DNA from: Conus ventricosus | Lineage: Eukaryota > Mollusca > Gastropoda > Neogastropoda > Conidae | DNA length: 17,500 nt | Direction of reading: 5' to 3' | NCBI GenBank assembly: GCA_018398815.1 | Contig: CM031614.1 | Span: 53,202,168 to 53,219,667 of the forward strand | In this document: one piece after another, positions 1 to 8,099 of the stretch | Position numbering within the stretch: position 1 is the stretch's first letter | How the letters are laid out: the number at the start of each line of letters is the position of its first letter | Notes under the pieces: model-generated | The model's database searches: none | Told to the model about the DNA's origin: nothing | What the model saw: the letters and a program-made list of their open reading frames with translations, nothing else | Translations under genes and position numbers: made by a program

Positions 1-175
1 GTGGCGTAACCCCCTTTATCATTACCAGATCAACCTTTTCGCACAGTTCACATTGTGATGCGATTGTTAGTATCCTTCTGCGACTGTAAGTTTGCCATAC
101 AGTAACAGCATGGTAGAAATGATAATGTGCTCAGACCATTAAAAAAAAAACCCGTTCTCATATAAGGCGTGAAGG

Positions 176-178
<3 letters not shown>
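1..178. other. Intergenic sequence, no gene seen
   Basis: No long open frame, RNA gene or recognisable repeat is visible. A short A run occurs near 140-150. Confidence 0.6.

Positions 179-211
<33 letters not shown>
179..211. repeat. (TC)n microsatellite
   Basis: An uninterrupted run of about 16 TC dinucleotides, read directly from the sequence. Confidence 0.97.
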
Positions 212-214
<3 letters not shown>

Positions 215-335
215 GGTATAGTTTTAGTGGCTAGTCATGCTTAGTTAGTTGCTGGTCACTCTTAGTCTCTCAGCTTGGCAAGGGCCGGATGTAAAAATGC
301 ACCCATTTGCTTATCTGTTACCCTTGAAAATAAAG

Positions 336-365
336 ATCATCATCATCATCATCATCATCATCATC
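336..365. repeat. (ATC)n trinucleotide microsatellite
   Basis: Ten uninterrupted ATC/CAT units. The apparent histidine run in one frame is only this microsatellite translated. Confidence 0.95.
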
Positions 366-407
366 GGAACGAGCGGCGTGGGGGTAGTGCCACTGAGGTG
401 ACGCAGA

Positions 408-539
<132 letters not shown>

Positions 540-1225
540 AAAAAAGAAAACCCTACTTGTTATACATTCTCTCAAACACAGGGGGAATAATAGTTTGTTT
601 AGTTCATATTTACCATGACTTCAACTAACATGACATTCCCTTCCACATTGACCAAACTGTATTTGTTCCTGTATTTGTTTCCATTCAACTGTGTGTCTGT
701 TTAACAACGCCCAAGATCAGAAGGCTATGGCTAGTCTTACATACATGTCCATCTGAAATAAGGGGATGCAATTTGTCTCATCTTGGAGTGAGAGTAACCC
801 TTCTTGTTTGTTCTTTTTTGGTATCGTTTGTTGAAGTCTCTGTCATTTTTGGGGGTTTTTGTTTTTGTTTTTTTTGTTTTGTTTTCGTTGCTTTAAACAC
901 GGTCAGTTGCATGCGACTTTAATTTACTTAATGACATATAAGCAGACGATGTAATGTTTCCAGAAGTTTATTTAGCATCCCCAAATCGTTCCAGACGTGC
1001 AAGCTGTTGTCATCCATTTCAGTCTGTTTCTACGATCACCAAAGGTGTCATTAGAGGGGAAGAGTTCGATTCTTCCTTGTGGCACACTGGTATGGAATAG
1101 GTAGCTCATGCTAAGCCATTGTAGGGCTGGTTTGGGTTGATGGATGGGCCAGTGATTGCCTCCGGCAAGAAGTTTATGTTTAGACCATGTCTGTGGGTTT
1201 CTTTGTGTGTCAGTCAGTGTAATCT
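540..1225. other. Intergenic sequence, no gene seen
   Basis: This stretch has a T/G-rich patch at about 845-890 and otherwise complex sequence. No frame has protein-like composition. A lone B-box-like GTTCGATTC occurs near 1066 without a matching A box. Confidence 0.55.
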
Positions 1226-1261
1226 CACACACACGCACGCACGCACGCACGCACACGCACC

Positions 1262-1294
<33 letters not shown>

Positions 1295-1310
1295 CACCAC
1301 ACACACACAT
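1226..1310. repeat. (CA)n / (ACGC)n compound microsatellite
   Basis: CA dinucleotides alternate with blocks of ACGC tetranucleotides, then return to pure CA. This is alternating purine-pyrimidine sequence of the kind able to adopt Z-DNA. Open frames across it are repeat translations. Confidence 0.95.
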
Positions 1311-1546
1311 AACATACCTACTGAATCGATTTTAATGAATTTAGTGGAACGATGAAGTATGGTTCCTAAATAACACAACCGATCGAGTCCGTGCTCTTTG
1401 GCGGAACAGATGAACTAGATTTGGCTTCAGAACGAACACAACAGACATTTCAGGAACGCTACCAACAGATCTATGCCGCCGGCTGCTCCAGCAGCCAATC
1501 ACAAAGACGTTTACAGAATTCGACGAATCATATTGCCCGACACATA
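1311..1546. other. Left flank of the transposon
   Basis: Complex intergenic sequence. It holds a small hairpin at 1481-1496 (GGCTGCTCCAGCAGCC). A perfect 16-bp palindrome at 1539-1554 (GACACATATATGTGTC) straddles the left insertion junction. No gene was recognised. Confidence 0.6.
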
Positions 1547-1550
1547 TATG
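1547..1550. repeat. Target site duplication, left copy (TATG)
   Basis: TATG lies immediately outside the left terminal inverted repeat. The same four bases lie immediately outside the right one at 5566-5569. The fifth base outward differs on the two sides, so the duplication is exactly 4 bp. Confidence 0.88.
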
Positions 1551-1842
1551 TGTCGTGCCTAATTTGTAAATTTGCTAACTTGTTGACTAGGCAACTGATT
1601 TGCCTAGTCTGTAAATTAGGCAGTGGCGTTGCCTAACATGTAAACTGATTTTAAAACAGTGCCTGATTTACAGATTAGGCAGCCTAGTCTGTAGATTAGG
1701 CAGCCTACTCTGTAGATTAGGCAAAAAGTGCCTAGTCTACATATTAGGCAATTTCTTTTTCATTGTAGATTAGGCAACTGAATTGCCTAGTCTGTAAGTT
1801 AGGCAGTGGCGTTGCCCAACTTTTTTCATAGATTATCCTTTG
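1551..1842. repeat. Left terminal inverted repeat with hairpin units
   Basis: About 292 bp matching the reverse complement of 5301-5565. The match starts at TGTCGTGCC and runs inward to GATTATCCTTT near 1831-1841. The left copy carries an extra internal block near 1765-1820 absent from the right copy. Inside are six 20-bp units at 1602-1621, 1661-1680, 1682-1701, 1703-1722, 1730-1749 and 1785-1804. Each starts GCCTA or GCCTG and ends TAGGC, and each can fold on itself around a 2-base centre. They are candidate transposase binding sites. Confidence 0.9.
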
Positions 1843-2036
1843 TAACACAAAAACCAAAACTAAAGCAAGAGCTCTGATTAATGATTCATTTTAATCTTTA
1901 CACCAAACATTTTATCTTTACACAAATGTCATACAATCCTTTCTATTATCAGCGCCAAGAAATGTCATGGTGTTACTGAAGATTTGCTATTTGTATACTA
2001 AGGACAGTTCATTGTTCAGTTCATTCTATCAAATAG
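1843..2036 (-). other. Transposon sequence downstream of the transposase stop
   Basis: Roughly 190 bp lie between the transposase stop codon and the left terminal inverted repeat, presumably 3' untranslated and spacer DNA. No perfect AATAAA polyadenylation signal is seen on the minus strand here; A-rich AT sequence near 1885-1920 is the nearest approximation. Confidence 0.5.
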
Positions 2037-2360
2037 TTATTTGTTTTTGCACGTTTTGTTTTGTGGGTGGCAATGGCTGTGGCACATGGTTTGTTTTTTT
2101 CTGCACTGACATCTCTTCGTCATGCAAAGACCTTGGCAAGAGCATTTGGTAAAGCCTTGCCCACCATGCCTAGAATGAAGTGTTGTGATGCGTCTGAACG
2201 GCAGTACATTGACTTCATCAACCATGTCCCGTGACATTATCTCGTAGTCTGCTTTAATGACCTGATTTCTTGAAAACCAACCCTTCACGATTCCATGCTT
2301 TGTACCAATTTGGTAGTTGTCATTTCGAACTGCCATGACAACACCGGGTACATTCCGACA
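2037..2360 (-). CDS. Transposase C-terminal part with cysteine-rich zinc-binding domain
   Basis: The last open segment of the transposase, 99 residues from an internal Met at 2336 to the stop at 2037-2039. The upstream reading continues to about 2360, where a one-base loss separates it from a segment containing VPLQENDVVLVPVSEL. It contains GIVKGWFSRNQ, then a C-terminal cluster CSC-x3-C-x4-CQC-x6-C-x3-C-x6-C, with cysteines at residues 65, 67, 71, 76, 78, 85, 89 and 96. This pattern resembles the CXC zinc-binding tail seen on KRBA2-like integrases and is likely a DNA- or protein-binding module. It is probably not a separate gene, because no promoter or good start precedes it and its family context is a fused C terminus. 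Confidence 0.75.
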   Translation of the reverse strand, partial: CRNVPGVVMAVRNDNYQIGTKHGIVKGWFSRNQVIKADYEIMSRDMVDEVNVLPFRRITTLHSRHGGQGFTKCSCQGLCMTKRCQCRKKQTMCHSHCHPQNKTCKNK

Positions 2361-2541
2361 ATCTAATCTACCCCTGTCAACTCACTAACAGGGACAAGAA
2401 CTACATCATTTTCCTGCAAAGGTACAAGCTTTTCCTGAGTTGTGTGCAGATTTCAGCTCTGCTTTTTTCCTGACCCTTAGTTGCATCACGTCTGCAAGTA
2501 TCTAAGAGATTGCTATTGTTCCAAAACCTGTGCATCGGTTT

Positions 2542-3036
2542 CTGGAACCCCTACTTGCACCCTCTTCCACTACAACCCAAATCCAGTTGCACCCTCTTCC
2601 ACTACAACTTCAAATCCTGTTGCACCCTCTTCTGCTACCATTTCAAATCCTGTTGCACCTTCTTCTGCCACAACTTCAACACCAGTTGCACCTTCTTCTG
2701 CCACAACTTCAACACCAGTTGCACCTTCTTCTGCTACAACGTCAACACCAGTTGCACCTTCTTCTGCCACAACTTCAACACCAGTTGCACCTTCTTCTGC
2801 CACAACTTCAACACTATTGCACCTTCTTCTGCTACAACGTCAACACCAGTTGCACCTTCTTCTGCCACAACTTCACAACCAGTTGCACCTTCTGCCACAA
2901 CTTCAACACCAGTTGCACCTTCTTCTGCCACAACTTCAACACCAGTTGCACGTTCTTCTGCCACAACGTCAACACCAGTTGCACGTTCTTCTGCCACAAC
3001 GTCAACACCAGTTGCACCCTCTTCTGTTCTGACTTC
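2542..3036 (-). repeat. 33-bp coding minisatellite, about 15 units
   Basis: About fifteen tandem units of 33 bp (plus-strand core GTTGCACCTTCTTCTGCC) each encode 11 residues on the transposase strand, with consensus VAEEGATGVEV. One unit is 30 bp, and one near 2816 has lost a base, shifting the frame. The repeat forms an acidic, low-complexity linker between the integrase C-terminal block (ending about 3060) and the cysteine-rich tail. The opposite strand reads as a mucin-like APSSATTSTPV repeat, taken here as a shadow. Confidence 0.92.
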
Positions 3037-3396
3037 AACTTCAGCTTCGTTAGCTTCATCTGAACCTGTCAATTCTGCGAGAAACTGGTCAAGCTCCTCT
3101 TCTTTCTCCAACTTCTCTATGACCTCTTTAGGCAGACATGTTCTTTCAAGACCAGATTGACCCTTTCGACCACAAAAGATCTTCAAGGGTGTTCTTTGGC
3201 ATAGATTCCTGTGGGGGGAGGAGTTCTTCTGCAGCATTACAAACAGCAGACCTTCAGCCATTGACTGGAGTTGTTGTCTATTGTCCAGGCAATCAACATC
3301 TGTTTCAGTCGGCGTTCGATCTCTCAACACTCCCTGGGACTGTGGATGTCTTGGGATCCGTGGACGATGTTCATCTGTGGCCAAATCAGTTTCATT

Positions 3397-3447
3397 TCAT
3401 TGATGACAGATGCGGTGAATTCTCGCCGTTATCTGATTGCAGTACTG

Positions 3448-3524
<77 letters not shown>

Positions 3525-3949
3525 AATCACAACAAAAAATGTCAATCAGATTGTATGCCGTTTCAGCTGCGGTTTTGGACTTCATTGGCCTCAACACTAC
3601 AAACTTTGTGAAATGATCCTGGTAATTTAAGATGTATTTAAATCCACGGTCAGGGTTTGATTCCATTACAATGAGATCTACCTGTCCTCTTTCGGCAAAG
3701 GTCTTACTTTTTAAAGGCCGCACGACAAGTCCCTTGTTTGGTTTTGTCTTTTTCTTTTGGCATGTTTCGCATTTTGTCACAAAGGAGGAAATTATCTTTT
3801 GACTGGATATTGCAATATTTATCGCATAGAACGTGTCGCAGCTTCTTTTCTCCTCCATGCCCAGTCGAAAGGTGAGCTTCGTACAGGATGTCGAACATCT
3901 CCGATTTCGTTAGCAGGTATTTGATGCCTTCGTCTGCATTCTTCCTCCG
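3397..3949 (-). pseudogene. Transposase exon 2, zinc finger and integrase core part
   Basis: The exon opens at 3949 with basic residues, then a histidine pair (HLSTGH) and a cysteine pair (CETC) of an integrase-type H2C2 finger. The first catalytic Asp lies in RGQVDLI, followed by a long conserved block around NYQDHFTKFVVLRPMKSK typical of KRBA2-like integrases. The finger's His half and Cys half are in different frames (shift near 3800-3830). Beyond LIDIF the frame runs into a 74-bp G tract and resumes at VLQSDNG, which carries the second Asp. A one-base loss follows SDNG. Confidence 0.8.
3450..3523. repeat. Poly-G tract, 74 bp, inside integrase core
   Basis: An uninterrupted run of 74 G on the plus strand (C on the coding strand) would encode about 25 prolines. 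It sits where only a handful of residues normally separate the LIDIF-like strand from the SDNG motif, so it is extra sequence. It could be a true homopolymer insertion, or a base-calling or gap-filling artefact. Confidence 0.97.
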
Positions 3950-4034
3950 CTAAACACACACAAATAGTGCGAGTGTGTGTGAGGCGTGAGCAAAAAGACA
4001 GACAGACAGTGAAAGTCGAATTTGTGCTAACAAA

Positions 4035-4058
4035 CAGAGAAAGAAAGGGAAGATAGGA

Positions 4059-4126
<68 letters not shown>

Positions 4127-4165
4127 AGAGAGATTGAGAGAGAGACAGACAGTGAAAAGAAAGGG

Positions 4166-4210
<45 letters not shown>

Positions 4211-4380
4211 AAGAGAGAGAGAGAGAGAGATTGAGAGAGAGAGAGAGGACAGACAGACAGGGAGAGGGAGACAGACAGACAATGAAAAGAAAGGAAAGAT
4301 AGATAGAGAGAGGGACCGACAAACAGACAGATAGACAGTGAAAAGAAAGGGAAGATAGGAGAGAGAGAGAGAGGAGAGAG

Positions 4381-4441
<61 letters not shown>

Positions 4442-4458
4442 AGAGAGAGAGAGAGAGA
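4035..4458. repeat. Complex GA-rich array with four interspersed 30-bp spacers
   Basis: (GA)n blocks are separated by near-copies of a roughly 30-bp GACAGACAGTGAAAAGAAAG-type spacer, at about 4005-4055 (interrupted), 4146-4171, 4270-4302 and 4327-4358. This pattern suggests higher-order duplication of spacer plus GA block rather than simple slippage alone. Confidence 0.85.
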
Positions 4459-4501
4459 TTGTAATCCAAACGGAAATGTTTACCTTGATTATTTCTTGCG
4501 T
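4459..4501 (-). repeat. Duplicated exon 1 end and splice donor inside the intron
   Basis: This 43-bp stretch is nearly identical to 4735-4779, which spans the last bases of exon 1 and its donor. It includes a second GTAAAC donor at 4483-4478 preceded by ATAATCAAG. The copies are 276 bp apart with a GA array between them, as a local tandem duplication would leave. Confidence 0.88.
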
Positions 4502-4513
4502 TTTCAGACAAAC

Positions 4514-4739
<226 letters not shown>

Positions 4740-4760
4740 ATACAAAACGGAAATGTTTAC

Positions 4761-4958
4761 CTTGATTATTTTCTTGCGTCCTGCAATTTGAATCATCTGA
4801 AACTTTTGCTTGAGATAGTAGGCTTTCTTGGATGATTGTGCCAGTTCATCCACCATACTCTGATACATCTCAACATCAGGCAACATGTAACTGTTCGATG
4901 TGGTGCCATCCAATCCTTCTTCGAATCGTTGCCGAAAAAGCACTCTTTCCTCAGCCAT
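4761..4958 (-). CDS. Transposase exon 1 (N-terminal segment)
   Basis: This exon has 66 codons from ATG (4956-4958, Kozak-like GCCATGG) to AAG at 4761, followed at once by a GTAAAC splice donor. The peptide begins MAEERVLFRQRF and ends with a basic GRKKIIK. The reading frame is open across the exon with no repeats. Joining it to the exon starting at 3949 keeps frame (phase 0) and produces continuous basic sequence leading to the H2C2 finger, as expected for KRBA2-like proteins, in which a similar helical region precedes the finger. An in-frame stop lies upstream near 5058-5060, so no longer ATG-initiated exon is available. The exon lies about 90 bp downstream of a TATAAAAG motif. Confidence 0.75.
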
Positions 4959-5046
4959 GGCTTCAGTTTGAACTAACCAAGTCAGACTCTCAAATGGAGC
5001 ACTCAATGCTTGGCTGATTAGAAATAGCCTTTCTGAGTGTTTATCA

Positions 5047-5054
5047 CTTTTATA
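5047..5054 (-). promoter_or_regulatory. Candidate TATA box of the transposase
   Basis: TATAAAAG on the minus strand lies about 90 bp upstream of the ATG at 4958 and inside the element. A start site roughly 30 bp downstream would leave a short 5' leader. This is a motif and position match only. Confidence 0.45.
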
Positions 5055-5060
5055 TTTTTA

Positions 5061-5244
5061 GTGACAGCTCATCTGCGCCTCAAGTTCAGTGTCTGCAATA
5101 CAAGTGAGCTGGTGTTTGTAGTCTAAAAGTGACAGCTCATCTGTGCCTCAAGTTCAATTACAGCCGTGTGAAAGGCACCGTTTAGCCCGAACTTACAAAT
5201 ACAGTGTCTGCAATACAAGTGAGCTGTTGTTTGTAGTCTAAAAG
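5061..5244. repeat. Partial tandem duplication upstream of the transposase
   Basis: A 68-bp unit (5061-5128, beginning GTGACAGCTCATCTG and ending GTAGTCTAAAAG) is repeated at 5129-5244. The second copy contains an extra block of about 46 bp (roughly 5157-5201). It lies between the right terminal repeat and the candidate promoter, so it may be part of the regulatory region or a subterminal repeat. Confidence 0.88.
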
Positions 5245-5300
5245 ACCAAGGTTGTAAAAGGAAGAGTGAGGTCGGAAAGGGTAGTATATAGAAAACAAAT

Positions 5301-5565
5301 GAAAGGATAATCTAATAGGCCTATGAAAAAAGAAAAAAAGCATTGCTTAAAATGCAGACTAATTGCCTAATATGTAGACTAGGTAATTTTTGCCTAATCT
5401 ACAGAGTAGGCTGCCTAGTCTGCAGATTAGGCAGCCTAGTCTGTAGATTAGGCACGGCTTTAAAATCAGTTTACAAGCTAGGCAAACGCCACTGCCTAAT
5501 TTACAGACTAGGCAAATCAGTTGCCTAGTCTACAAGTTAGGCAAATTTACAAATTAGGCACGACA
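5301..5565. repeat. Right terminal inverted repeat with hairpin units
   Basis: About 265 bp inverted relative to 1551-1842 and ending GGCACGACA at 5565. It has six 20-bp units at 5365-5384, 5392-5411, 5413-5432, 5434-5453, 5494-5513 and 5523-5542, each running GCCTA...TAGGC (the first ends TAGGT). The inner edge is GAAAGGATAATC near 5301, pairing with the inner edge of the left repeat. Confidence 0.9.
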
Positions 5566-5569
5566 TATG
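5566..5569. repeat. Target site duplication, right copy (TATG)
   Basis: TATG lies directly outside the right terminal repeat and matches 1547-1550. Removing the element would leave a target reading CATATATGCATATTCATG, an AT-rich near-palindromic site. Confidence 0.88.
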
Positions 5570-5605
5570 CATATTCATGGATAAAAGGAACGGATTAGAA
5601 ACAAC

Positions 5606-5615
5606 AACAACAACA

Positions 5616-5648
<33 letters not shown>

Positions 5649-5678
5649 CACACACACACACACAACACACACACACAG
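5606..5678. repeat. (CAA)n plus (CA)n microsatellite
   Basis: A short (ACA)n block runs into a CA array with small interruptions. Confidence 0.95.
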
Positions 5679-5838
5679 AGACGAAGTCCAGTTAATCTGT
5701 TTCTAATTCTACAGTTTACCTTTAATAAAATGGATTTCCTCTTGGTTATGTACCAGATCATTGCTGACTCATATTAGTATGGGACAAGAAGCCAGATAGA
5801 AAATCTTTCTGATTATGTTCAGTCATTATTTTTTGTTT

Positions 5839-5840
<2 letters not shown>

Positions 5841-5882
<42 letters not shown>

Positions 5883-5919
5883 CCCCCCCCCCCCACCCCC
5901 CCCCCCCCCCCCCCTCCCA
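5841..5919. repeat. Poly-C tract, about 79 bp, lightly interrupted
   Basis: Forty-one C, then single G, A and T interruptions in further C runs. The scattered substitutions make this look more like a real ageing homopolymer than the pure tract at 3450-3523. Gly-rich frames on the minus strand are translations of it. Confidence 0.95.
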
Positions 5920-6145
5920 CCAACTGTCACCTGCCTCGAAGTTTTGAAGACCGTCTCGGTGCACCCAAAATAGAACGTGTTCTGATTGGTGGGAAGAACC
6001 AGGGGCATTTTCACTCTCCGTATCGCAGCAACACACACCGATCCTTGCTTCCTTGTACGGAATGATTGGACGGTCAAGTACTTAGCTTGATCTCCCGACG
6101 CGTGATTGGCCGTAATGACATCGTGATCACGTGCTAGTGCACGTG

Positions 6146-6148
<3 letters not shown>
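5920..6148. promoter_or_regulatory. Candidate promoter-like cluster of CCAAT and E-box motifs
   Basis: Three TGATTGG (inverted CCAAT) motifs, with cores at 5985-5989, 6065-6069 and 6105-6109, are spaced 80 and 40 bp apart. They are followed by two CACGTG E-boxes at 6128-6133 and 6140-6145; the second sits in the perfect palindrome GTGCACGTGCAC (6137-6148). No downstream gene is visible in the window, so function is speculative. Confidence 0.3.
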
Positions 6149-6180
<32 letters not shown>

Positions 6181-6184
6181 AGAG
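6149..6184. repeat. (GA)n microsatellite
   Basis: A short GA array ends in GAGAAAAGAGAGA. Confidence 0.92.
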
Positions 6185-6439
6185 ATTTGAACTCTCTGAA
6201 CTCTGAAATTTAATGATTATGGGCCAACAGCCCCTTTCATGGGGGGAACACAATGTTATACATCACATCTATAACAGCATACAAACAGGGGAAACTCTAA
6301 TCACAGAGAAGACGTAACTCGGGCTGGACAGTGCCATGAAAAAACAAGATGCAAAGCATATAACGTACTCCTAGTTGATCTTGAATACAAGTACTTTCTG
6401 AGATATTCCATAAAGAAGAAAAACCGTGTTGGGCCGTTA

Positions 6440-6458
6440 TAGCCGTTAGTAACGGCTA
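6440..6458. repeat. 19-bp near-perfect palindrome
   Basis: TAGCCGTTAGTAACGGCTA is a perfect 9-bp inverted repeat around a single central G. It is preceded by a further half-site GCCGTTA at 6433-6439. Confidence 0.93.
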
Positions 6459-6632
6459 TTCTGGTAAAATATAAACATCGTTCATCATCCGTGACCATAA
6501 TGAACATACGTACAAGTTTTCAGAAAGATCGACCCAGAAGTTTCGTCTGGAGCGAGTGGAACACATTTTGACCACGGATAGACACACAGACAGACACACA
6601 GACAGACAGCATTTCTTTGTTCCCATTGTAAA

Positions 6633-6663
6633 GTACTCCCTGTTCTATAAGAATTGGGAGTAC
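6633..6663. repeat. Hairpin with GTACTCCC/GGGAGTAC arms
   Basis: Perfect 8-bp arms (6633-6640 and 6656-6663) enclose 15 bases that hold an inner TTCT/AGAA pairing around ATA, giving a longer imperfect stem. Confidence 0.9.
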
Positions 6664-6841
6664 AAAAAGTGACGACATCGGATATAATATAGGCTGTACA
6701 TGGTTTGTATATACAGGGTTTTTCTGATTCACATGTTTGTATTGCCGATGAAGGCTTGGCTAATTTTCAAGGTAGAGACTAGGAATTCTTTTGCCAAACT
6801 GAATATTTGATCTGGCAGTTCAGTAGAAAATATACCTATCA

Positions 6842-7054
<213 letters not shown>

Positions 7055-7340
7055 ATCATAAATTTTTCTTACCGGTTTTGTTTGAGAGCCAGAAATGGGC
7101 GGAGAACGAACTAACGAGCGAAACGTTTTCAGTGGGGGAAAAAAAAGCACAGAAAGTTATGTTTACACCCTGTCATCAGAAATGTGAATAAACAAATTCA
7201 AGGCTAGCACAACCTTAGAAGAATAAAGAATTTTTTTTTTTTTCAAATGATCAAACTCCAAAATGGTGTTCAGTACACAAGAAATGTCAGTGCATGCGTA
7301 GCGTAGGGGTGACAGAAACAGTTAGGGGGGAAAGACATGG
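7055..7340. other. Intergenic sequence, no gene seen
   Basis: Complex sequence with a T run near 7231-7243 and an AATAAA near 7186. No convincing frame. Confidence 0.5.
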
Positions 7341-7475
7341 AGGCGAGGAGAGAGAGAGAGGAGAGGAGAGAGGAGAGAGAGAGAGGAGAAGAGAGGAGAG
7401 AGAGAGAGAGAGAGCGGGGGGGAAGGGTAGTGAGGGGGGGGGGGGGGGGGAGGAGAGGGAGGGGGGACAGCATTG
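7341..7475. repeat. GA-rich and G-rich low-complexity tract
   Basis: GAGAGAGG-type purine sequence is followed by a 17-G run (7434-7450) and further GGGGAGG. This strand is purine-only over long stretches and could form triplex or G-quadruplex structure. Confidence 0.93.
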
Positions 7476-7961
7476 AGGAGAAGAGAAAGGGGATATAGAA
7501 AATAACAAAGCAAAGCGCAAATGGAATCAAAAATCAAAATCATATCATAGGTGTACATCACTGTGAATAAGGGTGCTAAAACATACACAGTCAAATGAAA
7601 GCAAATGACATGGGGAAGAAGAAGAAGAGAAAGAAAAGAAAAGGAATGAGGAAGAAATGACTGAGGAGAGAGATACGGATACGAATGATTTTTTTTCCCA
7701 TCATAGGCCATGGCCCCTTTTGAAGGAGAGGATTAGACATTGACCAGAATGATATTATAAAGCGTATTTTGATAAAATGAAAACAGCCCAAACCCAAGAA
7801 CACACTGTGCCCCGGAATTGAAAAGCTTTGTGTAGGTACAAGGCGAACTATCTGACAACAACCTCTTTAGTGCAAGTCATAAGTGAGATGAGCCTTAACA
7901 GAGATGGTTGTCTATAATATCTCTGAGGAATAAAACTCATCTCTAAGACCACTCAAGGCAG

Positions 7962-7965
<4 letters not shown>
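7476..7965. other. Intergenic sequence, no gene seen
   Basis: There is a GAAGAAGAAGA purine patch at about 7615-7650. No recognisable gene or repeat otherwise. Confidence 0.5.
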
Positions 7966-7966
<1 letters not shown>

Positions 7967-8004
<38 letters not shown>

Positions 8005-8005
8005 C

Positions 8006-8038
<33 letters not shown>

Positions 8039-8067
8039 GGCGAGAGAGAGAGAGAGGAGAGAGAGGG
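7967..8067. repeat. (GA)n array with duplicated GGGCGAGAG spacer
   Basis: GA blocks are separated by two copies of GAGGGCGAGAGAGAGAGA (about 8001 and 8037), indicating a local duplication inside the array. Confidence 0.93.
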
Positions 8068-8099
8068 GCAGGCTTTTGAAGCTTGACGCTTCGACGATT

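Larger units (their letters stand above)
6190..6700. repeat. Possible dispersed non-coding repeat (SINE- or MITE-like)
   Basis: About 500 bp of complex sequence has features often seen in dispersed animal repeats. It contains a CAAGTTTTCAGAAAGATCGA-like segment followed by GTTTCGTCTGGAG and then a run of GACAGACACA units (about 6510-6610), plus two strong hairpins (6440-6458 and 6633-6663) and a GGGCCAACAGCCCC hairpin near 6221-6234. Only one copy is in this window, so its repeat status and ends are unproven. No coding potential is seen. Confidence 0.35.

Noticed and set aside
1060..1080. tRNA or SINE B box (GTTCGATTC)
   Set aside because: No A box at the right distance, no cloverleaf, and no matching 3' end were found.
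2481..3160. Mucin-like Thr/Ser/Pro-rich plus-strand protein
   Set aside because: It is the antisense of the 33-bp coding minisatellite in the transposase. No signal peptide, start context or flanking domain supports a plus-strand gene.
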